DNA of 64,000 nucleotides from Pectinophora gossypiella (GCF_024362695.1 NC_065433.1:27251700-27315699), one strand, 5' to 3'; counted from the stretch's first letter, positions 1 to 9,487 are shown. The notes: a model not told the origin generated them from the letters alone. Program-made: numbers and translations.

Positions 1-115
1 AAAAAAACCGCATCGAAATCCGTTGCGTAGTTTTAAAGTTTTAAGCGTACACAGGGATATAGGGACAGAAAAAGCGACTTTGTTTTATACTATGTAGTGA
101 TATAAAATCAGTATT
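1..115 (+). repeat. Fragment of a dispersed repeat
   Basis: Starts at the window edge and ends near the ...ttttatactatgtagtgat segment. The sequence resembles a very common insect interspersed repeat (ccgcatcgaaatccgttgcg followed by an A/G-rich stretch). I see no coding potential. Class is not resolved; the attribution rests on recognition alone. Confidence 0.45.
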
Positions 116-384
116 GAAAGAAAAGAAAAACAGTTTTTAGATGTTTCTCATCCTTCTAAGCTTGTCGTTATAAGTAGCACAAGCGATAACATTAATTTAT
201 CAATTGAGGCCGCTTCTTTGTGACTGCGATATAATACAAAATCTCTAAATCTTCCATAACATCAAAATCTGACAAAAAAAGGAAAAAAAATCTCTTACAA
301 AATTATGGATCTCTCTCTCTAGGATACTCCACTCCAAATTCATCAGTCATCCCGTGATCATGGCACTTGCAACAGTGTTGAAAT

Positions 385-448
385 ATCGGGAGTGTCATAT
401 CCCTGATTTTAACGCGGTAAGAACCCGGTGTTATGTGTTTTAATTATC
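385..448 (+). repeat. Single arm of the hairpin repeat seen at 59882-59974
   Basis: The segment with tcatatccc, then taacgcggtaagaaccc and ttatgtgttttaattat matches the right arm and right flank of the hairpin at 59882-59974 with a few changes. Here only one arm is present, so the unit is a dispersed repeat and not a unique locus. Confidence 0.6.
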
Positions 449-504
449 CAAATCTGAGTCGACGTTCAGGCCTACCAGGATACAGTAAGGTCAGCTGTAT
501 AGGT

Positions 505-650
505 GTACGGTTACGAGCATACACTTTGGTACCATGTCACATTATTTTTTTTGACTAATTGAACTGTAAGTCTCACTAAATGTCAAATATTGTTAGTGCC
601 AACAACTCCTAAGCTGTATAGTGGGTACATTATATTGCTCATGACTGTAC
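505..650. mobile_element. Short MITE-like element, family with copy at 6690-6837
   Basis: About 146 bp with imperfect inverted ends: it starts gtacggttacgagca and ends tgctcatgactgtac. A second copy of 148 bp lies at 6690-6837 and shares the interior (cactttggtaccatgtcaca, aagtctcactaaatgtcaa). No coding capacity. It is probably a non-autonomous DNA transposon. Confidence 0.65.
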
Positions 651-659
651 AGCATCAGG

Positions 660-983
660 TACCCGATTACTCTAGCCATAGAGGCAGCCAATCAGCTCGC
701 GACACCAAACACTTCAGGACCCCGATACCGACCCCGCCGGCGTGGTCGACGATTTCCCTCATTCAGCGCTTATCGCTATCGACCCGCTAGGGTCGATTAA
801 TTCTTTCAAATATTTTTCCTCTCAGACGACGCCCTGAGCCGAGGTTCGCGACCAACTGGGCACCCTCAGGCCTGTTGTCTTAAACGTTGTACCGGGTGAG
901 AGCCTTCAGCGCTCCCCATTTGTCCGGCCAAGTAGTTAATGCCATCTGCGGCAAATCTACAATAAGTCACGTCAAAAAAAAAA
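660..983 (+). mobile_element. 5'-truncated LINE copy (3' end, family L1x), with 12-bp TSD
   Basis: A poly-A-tailed retroposon copy flanked by perfect 12-bp direct repeats tacagcatcagg at 648-659 and 984-995. The first part reads as the carboxyl end of a protein in one frame (PITLAIEAANQ..., an Arg-rich RPRRRGRRFPS stretch, ...RPARVD then stop near 800), followed by a 3' UTR ending in gtcacgtc and about 10 A. Other copies are truncated at different 5' points (3197-3467, 7339-7432, 11945-12012, 28010-28220, 53560-53985, 56228-56314). That pattern is typical of dead-on-arrival LINE insertions. I cannot name the clade. Confidence 0.8.
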
Positions 984-1129
984 TACAGCATCAGGGTATA
1001 TCTAGGTATACAAGATCCTTTCTTGGCAGGGTGTATAGATATACTAGTATATTATTATCGCATGTGTCTGTCGAAAGCTGCAGGGAAGTGGGCTGAATGT
1101 AAACATAGCGTTCTTTGTAACTTCCTTAC

Positions 1130-1293
1130 CACTGTACTGAACTTGCTGCTGCAGCACCAGAATGCCAATGTCGTTGGTCAGGTGCTCGCGACTATACTCC
1201 TCGTGCTTGATGGCTCTCTTGATCAGCACGTCTACAGGCGTAGCGCCCTCGTCTTCTCTCGCCAGGTCGTGTTCTCCCAGACGGACCACGTAG
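1130..1293 (-). CDS. CLIP-domain serine protease, exon with catalytic Asp
   Basis: Minus-strand exon of 164 bp, bounded by a pyrimidine-rich acceptor (ttgtttccag) at 1294 and a gtaagg donor at 1129. Read in the phase set by the exon at 8064-8196 (one base completes a split Leu codon), it gives YVVRLGEHDLAREDEGATP..., then TNDIGILVL. The Asp of NDIG, codon 41 of this exon, is the expected catalytic Asp of an S1 (trypsin-like) protease. The exon ends in phase 1. The following exons, which should carry the GDSGGP catalytic Ser, are not in the 1.1 kb that remains, so the gene runs off the left edge. The preceding intron is about 6.8 kb. The family assignment is firm; the specific orthologue is not known. 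Confidence 0.9.
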
Positions 1294-1324
1294 CTGGAAA
1301 CAATCGTAATTTAATTTTAATTTA

Positions 1325-1470
1325 ATGCCTTAATACGTCCCACTACTGGGCACAGGCCTCCCTCTCAATCTCACCATAGAATAAAGAAGAACTAGGTATA
1401 GAACTCTCCGCCCCCCGCCAATTCGTATGGGGCGTCGACCTCACCCCCTCTGGATCTTACCTTACTCTTA
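1325..1470 (-). repeat. Fused fragments: SINE-1 tail and R3 repeat
   Basis: 1325-1368 matches the 3' tail of the SINE-1 family in reverse (tacgtcccactactgggcac). 1375-1470 matches the end of the R3 repeat in reverse (gaactctccgcccccc, next to an atagaataaag segment). Both lie in the 5' flank of the next SINE. Confidence 0.55.
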
Positions 1471-1493
1471 AATGACCGTAAGCTGCCAAGGAG

Positions 1494-1816
1494 TCTCCGT
1501 GCAGTCCGTAGAGCGTTAGGCTCGCGATCTGGAGGTCCGGGTTCGATTCCCGATGGGGACATTGTCGAAATCACTTTGTGAGACTGTCCTTCGTTTGGTA
1601 AGGACTTTTCAGGCTTGAATCATCTGATTGTCCGAAAAAGTAAGATGATTCCGTGCTTCGGAGGGCACGTTAAGCCGTTGGTCCCGGCTATTAGCCGTAA
1701 AAAACACCTCCACCAACCCGCAGCGGAGCAGCGTGGTGGAGTATGCTCCATACCCCCTCCGGTTGATTGAGGGGAGGCCTGTGCCCAGCAGTGGGACGTA
1801 TATAGGCAGTTTATGA
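1494..1816 (+). mobile_element. SINE-1 copy, tRNA-derived
   Basis: A tRNA-like head (…gtccgtagagcgttaggctcg) is followed by the B box gggttcgattccc. The body is the one shared with copies at 14980-15310, 25504-25835 and 21561-21904, and the 3' end is cccagcagtgggacgtatat. Ten-base direct repeats tgccaaggag lie at 1484-1493 and 1817-1826. It is an RNA polymerase III type retroposon, not a functional tRNA gene. Confidence 0.85.
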
Positions 1817-1953
1817 TGCCAAGGAGTAGGGTGCGCGCACGATTCGTTTTTCAGAGGAGCGCATGAAAAACAGATCGTGTTCAAATCCTTGTCTTCTCGG
1901 GCATTCGTAAAAACCATCGGATTGTCTTAATAGCGATAGGTTGATGACTTGTA

Positions 1954-2204
1954 AACAACCTATACACGTCCCACTACACGACACACCGGAGGGGGTATGG
2001 AGAATAATCCACCACGCTGTTTCACTGCGGGTTGGTGGACGCATTTGGCCAAGTAGCCCGGGACCAAAAGTTCAACGTGCCTTCCGGAGCACGGAATCAT
2101 CTTTCTTTATCGGACAACCAGGTGATCAGGTGATCATAACCAGGCCTGCAAAATCCTAGCCAAACAAAGGACAGTCTCTCAAAGTGGTTTTCGACCGTGT
2201 CAAA
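1954..2204 (-). mobile_element. SINE-1 copy, 5'-truncated, reverse orientation
   Basis: Reverse-complement match to the body and tail of SINE-1 (cgtcccactacacg, ccaccacgctgtttcactgc, cggaatcatct). The tRNA-like head is missing; the homology stops at about 2204, next to a LINE fragment. Confidence 0.7.
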
Positions 2205-2206
2205 TG

Positions 2207-2395
2207 GAATTCTAATTCCATTTGCGATATTGACACACTTCTCTTGCTTCCTCCACATTCATCAATCGCTTCATACACGCACGCCGGTTCAGAGTAGATC
2301 GTACTAAACCTTTTTTAAGGACAACTACAATTTGGTCAATGTAAGTGCTTCTAGGTCTTCTTGTGCCAGCCCTACTATTAACTACCAAAAAGTAA
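2207..2395 (-). pseudogene. LINE ORF2 carboxyl-terminal fragment
   Basis: On the minus strand the frame reads ...RRPRSTYIDQI, then KKGLVRSTLNRRACMKR and NVEEAREVCQYRKW. This is a pattern I know from the carboxyl end of LINE reverse transcriptase proteins. A related copy is at 35805-36015 (GRGRPRRTYVDQMGHVLRKG). The fragment is truncated and lacks any reverse transcriptase core. Confidence 0.6.
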
Positions 2396-2419
2396 TTAAC
2401 ATAAAATAAGTTCATGATA

Positions 2420-2717
2420 GAGGAGCTCGGTGGCGCAGCGGTAAACGCGCTCGGTCTGCGACTGTTGAAGTTAAGCAACTTTCGCAAAGGCCGGTCATTG
2501 GACCACAAAAAAGAAGTTTTCATCTTGAAAACTCCCCTCCATGCTTCGGAAGGCACGTTAAGCCGTTGGTCCCGGCTGCATTAGCAGTCGTTAATAACCA
2601 TCAATCCGCACTGGGCCTGCGTAAACCATCGTTTAAGGCCCGATCTCCCTATCCATCCATAGGGAAGGCCCGTGCCGCAGCAGTGGGGACGTTAATGGGC
2701 TGATGATGATGATGATG
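2420..2717 (+). mobile_element. SINE-2 copy, tRNA-derived, 12-bp TSD
   Basis: Starts tagaggagctcggtggcgca, with A-box-like tggcgcagcgg. It ends in ccgcagcagtggggacgtta plus a gatgatgatg tail. Perfect direct repeats aagttcatgata flank it at 2408-2419 and 2718-2729. Other copies: 13073-13332 (reverse) and 22386-22690. Confidence 0.85.
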
Positions 2718-3129
2718 AAGTTCATGATAATATTCCCAATTGGGGTAGTCAGAGGTACATTCACCGCATGAGTACCCTACTTACGCTTCACTGTTACGTA
2801 TCGCAACGTATAATGGTTTGCATCTACGTAAATCAAATCAAATCATTTATTTTGCAAAATAAACAGTTACAAACCATGCAAAAATAGTTTAAGTAGTACG
2901 TAATATTATCTAAAATACCTAACTGTAATAGATGTTTGTCACAATTAAGAACAACTAATTTATCATGAGTTATTTATGTATTTTTCTGTCAGTTTAATGA
3001 TAAAATAGCAATTTGCAATTCACAATATTTAATGGTTATTAGTGATTAGCATAATAGTAAATCAACTTATTTATAAGACCATGGTGATACTGTGTTTATT
3101 ACCTCTATGATAGACTATCATAGATTAGG

Positions 3130-3525
3130 TAAGGTAGTCACAGTGTGCTTTTTCATACAGATTCCATAGTAATTTCGTGTTTTGACGTTTAGTAAACTTC
3201 AGGGCACCGATACTGACCCCGCCGGCGTGGTCGACGATTTCCCTCATTCAGCGCTTATCGCTATCGACCCACTAGGGTCGATTAATTCTTTCAAATATTT
3301 TTCCTCTCAGACGACGCCCTGAGCCGAGGTTCGCGCCCAACTGGGCACCCTCAGGCCTGTTGTCTTAAACGTTGTACCTGGTGAGAGCCTTCAGCGCTCC
3401 CCATTTGTCCGGCCAAGTAGTTAATGCCATCTGCGGCAAATCTACAATAAGTCACGTCAAAAAAAAAGACGTTTAGTAAAAAGTAACTGATATGACTAGT
3501 TGGAAACTACCCTATTTCCGGCTAA
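3130..3525 (+). repeat. R5 repeat split by a LINE insertion
   Basis: 3130-3196 and 3481-3525 are the two halves of one R5 copy (…tttcgtgttttgacgtttag / taaaaagtaactgatatgac…). Uninterrupted R5 copies are at 24886-25160 (reverse), 30955-31070 and 63140-63305. R5 has no evident coding content and its class is unknown. Confidence 0.75.
3197..3467 (+). mobile_element. LINE 3'-end copy inserted in R5, 13-bp TSD
   Basis: Same family as 660-983 but starting further downstream (cttcagggcaccgatactga). Ends in gtcacgtc plus poly-A. Perfect direct repeats gacgtttagtaaa lie at 3184-3196 and 3468-3480. The repeats belong to R5, which fixes the order of insertion: R5 first, LINE second. Confidence 0.85.
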
Positions 3526-3537
3526 TTCGTGCGAATC

Positions 3538-3690
3538 TATGGGATCTTCTTCTTATCGTGTGGGTTGTGAGGTGGATTATCAACCCTCAACCTGGTGACA
3601 GGGTTTGGCAACCATAGTGTTAGGGTCATTATTGACCCGCCATAGGCCCATGTAGCGATTAAGTACCTATTTACTACAGTAAGTGGAAGC
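3538..3690 (-). mobile_element. SINE-3 3' fragment, reverse orientation
   Basis: Matches the 3' half of the full SINE-3 copy at 17262-17592 (ttcttatcgtgtgggttgtg, tgacagggtttgg, tgacccgccataggccc). The tRNA-like head is absent. Confidence 0.65.
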
Positions 3691-3827
3691 CGGGACCAGC
3701 TATGGTTTGGGATGAGAAAAAACTCCGAAAGACCACATCAAAGATTTGAGGACTGCGTGCCAAAGGCATCTAGTGTTATGCCCAGCACCCCAGGAGGCAT
3801 ATCCAACTCCAACTCTATGATGTCGAG

Positions 3828-4010
3828 GTCACACCCCGGGCACTACCATTGACGTTATCGTACACGCGTATCTGTGTGTGTGTGACGTGTGACGGACGCT
3901 CATACGATTGAAGACTAAAGTAAGACCGAGGGGGTGAGGTAGACCTAGCTCAGTCGCAGGTGGGGAGCGGAGAGTTGCCATTCTATACCTAGTGTTATTC
4001 TTTGGAAATG
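3828..4010 (+). repeat. R3 repeat copy
   Basis: Shares cacaccccgggcacta, cattgacgttatcgtacacg, ggtggggagcggagagttgc and ctatacctagtgttatt with copies at 8418-8632, 22055-22262 (reverse) and 39655-39960. Non-coding, and no terminal inverted repeats are obvious. The class is unresolved. Confidence 0.65.
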
Positions 4011-4310
4011 TGGCTGGACACTCTCGAATAATTTCCACGGTGCTCTAGTGTGTTGGACCTTAAGAGTGATTTTTCCAGTGACTAATGGCTGTGGTCACCT
4101 CTATTAGCTATGCTGTATGCATAGTCCGCTTAAAAAAAGGCAGAGTCGTAATTCTAGTTTTTTGCCAATCCATTTATATGTAAGTAGTTAAAATATCAGA
4201 TGATATGCTAAGAATAATGATATGTAGGTAGTTACTATTCTGATCATATATAGTAAAGCGTAAAGTGCAACAAAGCGTGGACGTTAAAGTTGACAAGTTT
4301 ACTTTAATAG

Positions 4311-5020
4311 GGTAGTTTCCAACTACTCAATTTAGTTGCTTTTTACTAAACGTCAAAAAGCAACCTGTGACGTTATAGAAAAACGTTTACAAAATGTTGC
4401 ACTTATTATATTACATTTTTTATTAAAATTCATTATTTATGAGTTTCAAAATGTCAGTTAAGGGTGAATATCAAAATGTCAAGTTTCTTTTTTTTTTGTT
4501 TTCCCCGAAGGGTAAGGCAAAGGGAACTATGCCCATACAGCCATGTCTGACGTATTTTTTTTCTTGATGATTAATGTAAAGGTGATGATGATGAAACCTA
4601 AGCACCCACCCTCGGAGTAGACTCCTACTCCGAACCCCAAACGAATTAACTCAAAAGTCCGCATAAACTTTTGAGTTATGAAGCGGCTTCCTGCCACGAA
4701 AATAGGCAGATACACTTTGTTTATTGAATACTCCAATATAATAACACTCGCGAATGTCTTCCGACTAACTTAATGCGATCATTAACGTATTAATTATTTA
4801 GATTACTCAATGAAGAAAGCAACTGTCTCGTTCCCGTTTCCCGCCAAAAAAAAGCCAAGTTTCATCGAAAAAATAATATGAAAGTTCGCCACCAAACTTG
4901 ACATATTTTGATATTCACCCTTGAAAACGTTTTACGTCACCTTTAGATCTGTTTTTATTTAGTAGGTAATCAGAATTTCATAATTTATGTTTGACATAGG
5001 AAATTACTCAATTAAATTGG
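4311..5020 (-). repeat. R5 copy interrupted at 4460
   Basis: 4311-4459 and 4923-5020 together follow the reverse-oriented R5 copy at 24886-25160 (gggtagtttccaacta, tttttactaaacgtcaaa, then tcagaatttcataatttat). The gap between them is the element at 4460-4922. Confidence 0.65.
4460..4922. mobile_element. Non-autonomous TIR element nested in R5
   Basis: Inverted ends of 27-29 bp: it starts aagggtgaatatcaaaatg and ends as the reverse complement with a two-base indel (...ttttgatattcaccctt). The 463-bp interior has no long reading frame. R5 sequence resumes on both sides, which confirms the boundaries. Confidence 0.7.
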
Positions 5021-5253
5021 AACTGTCGGCCGTCGTCTGTTTTTCCAACTCGTTATAATCTGGGGAGTCTTCAGGGCTAGATTGAATAGGCATTTGCTAG
5101 GTAAGCGTGATCCACCCTAGACCCTATCGTCACTCACCATGAGATTGTGTTCAAACGTGAGCCTATATTAGTTTTAAAAAAATCTTGGACGTAGTTAGTG
5201 GTACTTATTCATAAAATCAAGTATGATAAATTCATATTAATTATGTACTAATT

Positions 5254-5425
5254 ACATACATACATACATAAACTCACGCCCGTAATCCCTAATGGGGTGG
5301 GCAGAGCCACAAGTAATCAAAGACAACTTGCAGCCACTGTTGATACGAAGTCCAAAGATGGATATGATGAACCTTATGGTGATAAGGGATAAGCCTATCG
5401 CCCATAACATTAGTCCATCATGATG
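5254..5425 (-). repeat. LINE-like tail repeat R6 with (TATG)n end
   Basis: On the minus strand the segment ends ...ggattacgggcgtgagttta followed by tgtatgtatgt. Related copies are at 19470-19715 (plus strand tail) and 23155-23240. The variable start and simple tail suggest a truncated retroposon family. No coding claim is made. Confidence 0.55.
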
Positions 5426-5655
5426 ATTATGTACTAATTAAGTAAGTAAATACTTGGAAAATATTTTATAAGAAAATAAAATAAATAAAAAAAAAAAATT
5501 GTAGTTAATTATATTACTAGCAAGATCCACCCGTGCAACCTGTTTAAATAAGTTATACAGGTTGTATATGCAAATTAGTTATTTCAATAACTGGTCGTGG
5601 AATTGTTTATAATATAGACAACAATACATAATAAACCTCAGTAATGTTTTATTTG

Positions 5656-5900
5656 TAGGCCGTGGTGGCGCAGTTGGAAGAACTCTTGATTCTTATTGTG
5701 ATTGTGATATCACAGGTTCAAATCCGGCACGAGGCTCAACCCTAAATATGGTAGTGTTGAGCCATCAAAGCAAAGGCTTAAGGTAACTAAGACTCAGTAA
5801 GTATTTATTAGTTAAATTGTTGCCAAGACTGACTGCTTAACGTGCCTTCCGAAGCACGTATCATCTTAATTGGGTGATCATTATGATTTTTATCAGTTTT
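5656..5900 (+). mobile_element. tRNA-derived SINE (SINE-4), single copy here
   Basis: Contains an A-box-like tggcgcagttgg and a B box ggttcaaatcc about 60 bp apart. A body sharing cttaacgtgccttccgaagc and atcatctta with the other SINE families follows. It is not a tRNA gene because the acceptor stem cannot be closed. Confidence 0.6.
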
Positions 5901-6689
5901 TGACAAACATGTTTGTTGGGGCTGTTATATTAAAAGCCTCTAAATAAAAGTAAAAAACATCTTGCAATGTTCTAATAAAACGACGGATGACGAAACCGAA
6001 CCCGATACCTCCGGATCGTGAGCTCAACGCACAACCACTGGACTACAGCGACCACTCTTATTTTTTGTCAATTTAACATTTTTGAATTTACGTCATTTCG
6101 CAAGGTGTTATGGCTGAGGAGAAGAAATGACAAGAAACTGCAACAGCAACGCATCTTTTAAATCAACAGGGTATACATTACAAGTTATTTAATAACTAGA
6201 GGAACACATTCAATACCAGACATTTTTATCATTTAGGTAGTCATTAATCTAAGATTTATAATAAGCTATTTTACTAAAGTGTGCTGCACATGAGCTTCAA
6301 ATTTATTTTCTGACAAATGTAAAATATTATCTCGTATTTTAAACCCCAAAAAAGATGAATTTAATTTACTTAATCTAGAATTTTGAATAGCAATTTTATT
6401 TTTATTTCTTGTATTATAAGTAAGTATGCCTTTCGCAGTTTCTCGGAAGGAGAGATACATTTTTACGCACATGAATAATGTTTTCAAAAATATATTGACT
6501 TGCGACCGTCAGTATATTTTATTTTTTTAAACAGATCCCGAGTCCCGACGACGCAGATTATAAATAGCGCGATATTAAAGTAATAGGTCAAATCACTGCC
6601 AAGTGGCTCAATTGCAACTATAAAACACTATCTATGACAGTTATTATTGTAGTAACAATAATACAACGATGGAATTATTAATGCATGTG
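5901..6689. other. Intronic AT-rich stretch, nothing assigned
   Basis: No reading frame with coding character, no tRNA-like boxes and no inverted ends were seen. A 73-codon minus-strand frame at 6266-6487 has no recognisable motif. It lies in the large intron between the catalytic-His and catalytic-Asp exons. Confidence 0.5.
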
Positions 6690-6837
6690 GTACGGTCACG
6701 AGCATTAATATGTATACACTTTGGTACCATGTCACATTAACTTTTTTGACAAATTGAACTATAAGTCTCACTAAATGTCAAATATGTTAGTGCGACAGAG
6801 TCCTAAAGTGGGTACATTATATTGCTCGTGACTGTAC
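6690..6837. mobile_element. Short MITE-like element, second copy
   Basis: Starts gtacggtcacgagca and ends tgctcgtgactgtac. It is the better-preserved partner of 505-650. Confidence 0.65.
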
Positions 6838-6924
6838 ATACCAATCAGATAGGTACACATACATTATAGTTTATTGATGTAAATGCATGTTTATCATTGT
6901 CATTAACTGTGTATGAGTCGTACG

Positions 6925-7120
6925 TAATGCAGGATGTTAGGGACACCGTAACGAAAACTTTAATCATTCTGTGTTGATATTAAGTGAAATTTTCCTGAAT
7001 ATTTCGCCTGGAAATTCCACTTGATATAGTATTGAACACAATTAAAAAAAAAGCACTAAATGGCTTGAAGTTTGCGACGGGAAATTCATGATTCCAGAAA
7101 TCCTCGCAGCCGCCCCGTGC
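6925..7120. mobile_element. MITE-A copy, degenerate
   Basis: Carries the MITE-A end ggatgttagggacaccgtaa and the interior block gaaattttcctg...cacttgatat. The right terminus is lost. Confidence 0.5.
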
Positions 7121-7338
7121 ATAAATGCAGCCCGGGCGTCTATTTTTAGTCTGCGTTCCGCTGTATTGATTTACTACCAACCAGGCCATCCAGGGCTCAG
7201 GCTTTTAATAGACTACGTGTCTTTATTACGATCCCAGTTATTAACTACTACAATTTTATATTGAAGCCTCTTTCCAGTAGGGCTCAAAACGTAGTAAGCG
7301 CCTTTTAAAAAAAAATTCATAAAGTTCTCGAAACAGAC

Positions 7339-7432
7339 TTTTGATTTTTTTTTGACGTGACTTATTGAAGGTTTGCCGCAAATGGCAGTAACTACTGGGC
7401 CGGACAAATGGGTAGCGCCGAGGGCTCTCACC
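7339..7432 (-). mobile_element. Very short LINE 3'-end copy, 10-bp TSD
   Basis: Poly-T then gacgtgacttattgaagg and tttgccgcaaatggcag: the last ~90 bp of the LINE family at 660-983. Direct repeats cgaaacagac lie at 7329-7338 and 7433-7442. Confidence 0.8.
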
Positions 7433-7984
7433 CGAAACAGACATGTTACTTTTACGTGTATTGAAAATACCGTGTCTCTTGCGAGGTTTTGTTAACAAAA
7501 ACCATATCAGAGTGTGATTTTTCAGAAAACCGCATACGAGATTTTCACTTTAAAGTTATCTATAAAACAACATTAGATTTCGCATGATTCCAAAAAAATA
7601 CGCATATTTTTTTCGATACCGGTAACCCGGGATCCGGGTATTGAGAAAAAATATACGGTATTAATACCGGTATTGATAAAAATCGGTATTCGATAGCCCT
7701 AATTTCTAGTGACCCCTTTGATTTTTCAGTAAAGCAGGTTTTTTTCTCCTGACGGAAGAATTTGCTACGGAAAAGTAAAAAGGAACGCTTATGATCAGGG
7801 TGCTTGCAAACGTAATAGCCCTGTTCGAATCCCCTCTTGGACCTTAAACCATTGAATTCGACTATGTTAATGTGAATCCATGTTTGGATCACAGATAATT
7901 GATTTCACGTAGATTCCAGGACTTGTACCATGTTAATGGAAAATGCGTTCCTTGGACTTTAAACATAGCTGGCGTCGAGTATGT

Positions 7985-8057
7985 GTAATAATATACTATT
8001 CTTGCACCTCTGCCTACCCCTTCGGGGATATAGGCGTGAAGTTATCTATGTATGTGT
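7985..8057 (+). repeat. Repeat tail abutting the splice donor of the His exon
   Basis: ctctgcctaccccttcgggg, then taggcgtgaagttat and tatgtatgtgt. The same tail occurs near 12110, 13940 (reverse), 15975, 35815 (reverse) and 37665. It sits in the intron within about 10 bases of the donor at 8063. Confidence 0.55.
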
Positions 8058-8063
8058 ACTTAC

Positions 8064-8196
8064 AGAGACTTCTCCTGTCCGAAGATACAATGGGCGGCAG
8101 TGAGCACATGCTTGGGGGAGACCAGGGTCCCTCCACATAGCCAGGCGGTGTGGCTTGGCTTCTTGTAGCCAAGTAGTGTCATCCAGGGGAAGTCAC
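8064..8196 (-). CDS. CLIP-domain serine protease, exon with catalytic His
   Basis: Minus-strand exon of 133 bp with acceptor cactctgcag at 8197 and donor gtaagt at 8063. Joined in phase 1 to the exon ending at 8857, it reads GDFPWMTLLGYKKPSH..., then WLCGGTLVSPKHVLTAAHC. TAAHC carries the catalytic His (codon 35 of the exon). CGG and the following Cys form the conserved disulphide around the active site. The exon ends in phase 2, matching the single base at the start of exon 1293-1130 (split Leu codon). Codon use is GC-rich compared with the flanking introns. Part of the S1 catalytic domain; secreted and acting in haemolymph if it follows the usual biology of this family. Confidence 0.93.
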
Positions 8197-8344
8197 CTGC
8201 AGAGTGCAGATCAAAAGTGTTTAGGAAACACGAAGAATTTGGAAAATTTTGATCGAATAGCAGAAAAACGCAACCCGAGGGGAAAAATAAAAAGGTGTGG
8301 AAACTTTTGTATTAAACTTCTATAATTTTAATAGACTATATGCG

Positions 8345-8815
8345 TCTCTCTTTTGGGCACAGGCATCCCCTTAATCAACCGGAGGCGGTATGGAGCTACA
8401 CCACGCTGCTTCACTGGTGGCACACCCCGGACACTTCATACAAAGAACCTCGTATTACACAGACACTACACATTGACATTATCGTATACGCGCAACTGTG
8501 TGTGTGACGTTCGAGGGCTGCCAGGTACAATACCTAATTTGACCGAGATTTTACCTAGAGCTAGCTCAGCTGCTGGAGCAGAGAGTTGCCGTTCTATACG
8601 TAGTATTATTTCTTTATTCTATGCTGCGGGTTGGTGGAGCTGGGACCAACTGCTTAACGTGCTCTACAAAGTACCTAATCATCTTACTTTTTCGGACAAA
8701 CATTACCAAACAAAGGACAGTCTCACAAAGTAATTTCGACAATGTCCCCAGCGGGAATCGAACCCGAGCTTCCAGATCAATGACATTAGACCATGGAGGT
8801 TGTTAGTCCTGAATA
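8345..8815 (-). mobile_element. SINE-1 copy interrupted by R3
   Basis: 8345-8417 (gggcacaggcatccccttaa, ccaccacgctgc-like) and 8633-8815 (gcgggttggtggagctggg ... ggaatcgaacccgagctt) are the two parts of one reverse SINE-1. The B box is the reverse of gggaatcgaaccc. The gap is filled by R3. Confidence 0.75.
8418..8632 (+). repeat. R3 repeat inserted in SINE-1
   Basis: Runs from the cacaccccggacacttcata segment to tattatttctttattctatg. Because SINE-1 continues on both sides, this insertion marks both ends of R3 to within a few bases and shows R3 is (or was) mobile. Confidence 0.7.
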
Positions 8816-8856
8816 ATCCTAAATTATTATTATCCTTTCACGACGAAACAACGTAC

Positions 8857-9103
8857 CAAGTCGAGCGTCAACGCCTCCTACCACCCTCCCAAGAGTGGCA
8901 TTACTGAACCCACAGTATGGTGGCGCAGGTAGACTGCTGACGTAGTCGCTGGCGTCAGTGTCTGCTGCTTTCTCTTCAGGCTTGGCAGTGGGGGGCTGAG
9001 TAGGGGGCTGAGTCGGAGGTTGAGTGGGGGGCTCGGTAGGAGCGGGGGGGAAAGTGGGCGGCGGGGCGGTGGGGATAGGCAGCGCTTGACCTGGGCAGCA
9101 TAC
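8857..9103 (-). CDS. CLIP-domain serine protease, linker and activation-site exon
   Basis: Minus-strand exon of 247 bp, acceptor ttcactcaacag at 9104, donor gtacgt at 8856. It begins in phase 0 with VCCPG, which completes the clip domain (the two adjacent cysteines are its last two). Residues 9-42 are a proline/threonine linker with PPTQ repeated three times. Near residue 64 is PYCGFSN, whose Cys normally tethers the clip part to the protease. Residues 72-77 are GRVVGG: cleavage after Arg would create the new N-terminus VVGG, so the zymogen should be activated by a trypsin-like enzyme. The exon ends in phase 1 (split Gly codon) with DARLG, which continues as DFPW in exon 8196-8064. Confidence 0.92.
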
Positions 9104-9232
9104 CTGTTGAGTGAATTGGCTAGTTATTTTTCTTTCCTTTTCATATATCACGATTGTGATAGTAATAATAAGGTACAGGTCGTTATAAGCCATACAAGTA
9201 TATACAGGTAGCCATAGCCATACAAGTAGGTA

Positions 9233-9350
9233 TGGGTGTTAGTGACACCGTAACGAATGCTCAGGGGGATGGTTCAGACCATGATTCTGAGTTGATATCA
9301 AGTGGAATTTCATCCCTCAAAGTTTTCGTTACGATGTCATTAACACCCTG
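9233..9350. mobile_element. MITE-A copy in a 384-bp intron
   Basis: Inverted ends: gggtgttagtgacaccgtaa on the left and ttacgatgtcattaacaccc on the right, flanked by TA on each side. Shares ttcagaccatgattctgagt and tgatatcaagtggaattt with copies at 13957-14151 and 57664-57826. TA duplication and long inverted repeats suggest Tc1/mariner-type mobilisation. Confidence 0.75.
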
Positions 9351-9487
9351 TATTCTCAAATACGATATGACGGAGTAAATAATGACGACAAAGAGATGGG
9401 GTCTATATCAAGCATTAACCTTAGGCGGATAGAGGCTCCATGGATACTAACATCTATCTGGATGTTAGAAGTGATAAAGAATCTGAC

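Noticed and set aside
1..1040. Catalytic-Ser exon of the protease
   Set aside because: I searched the minus strand for a GDSGGP-type sequence with splice sites and found only repeats, so the gene must continue beyond the window.
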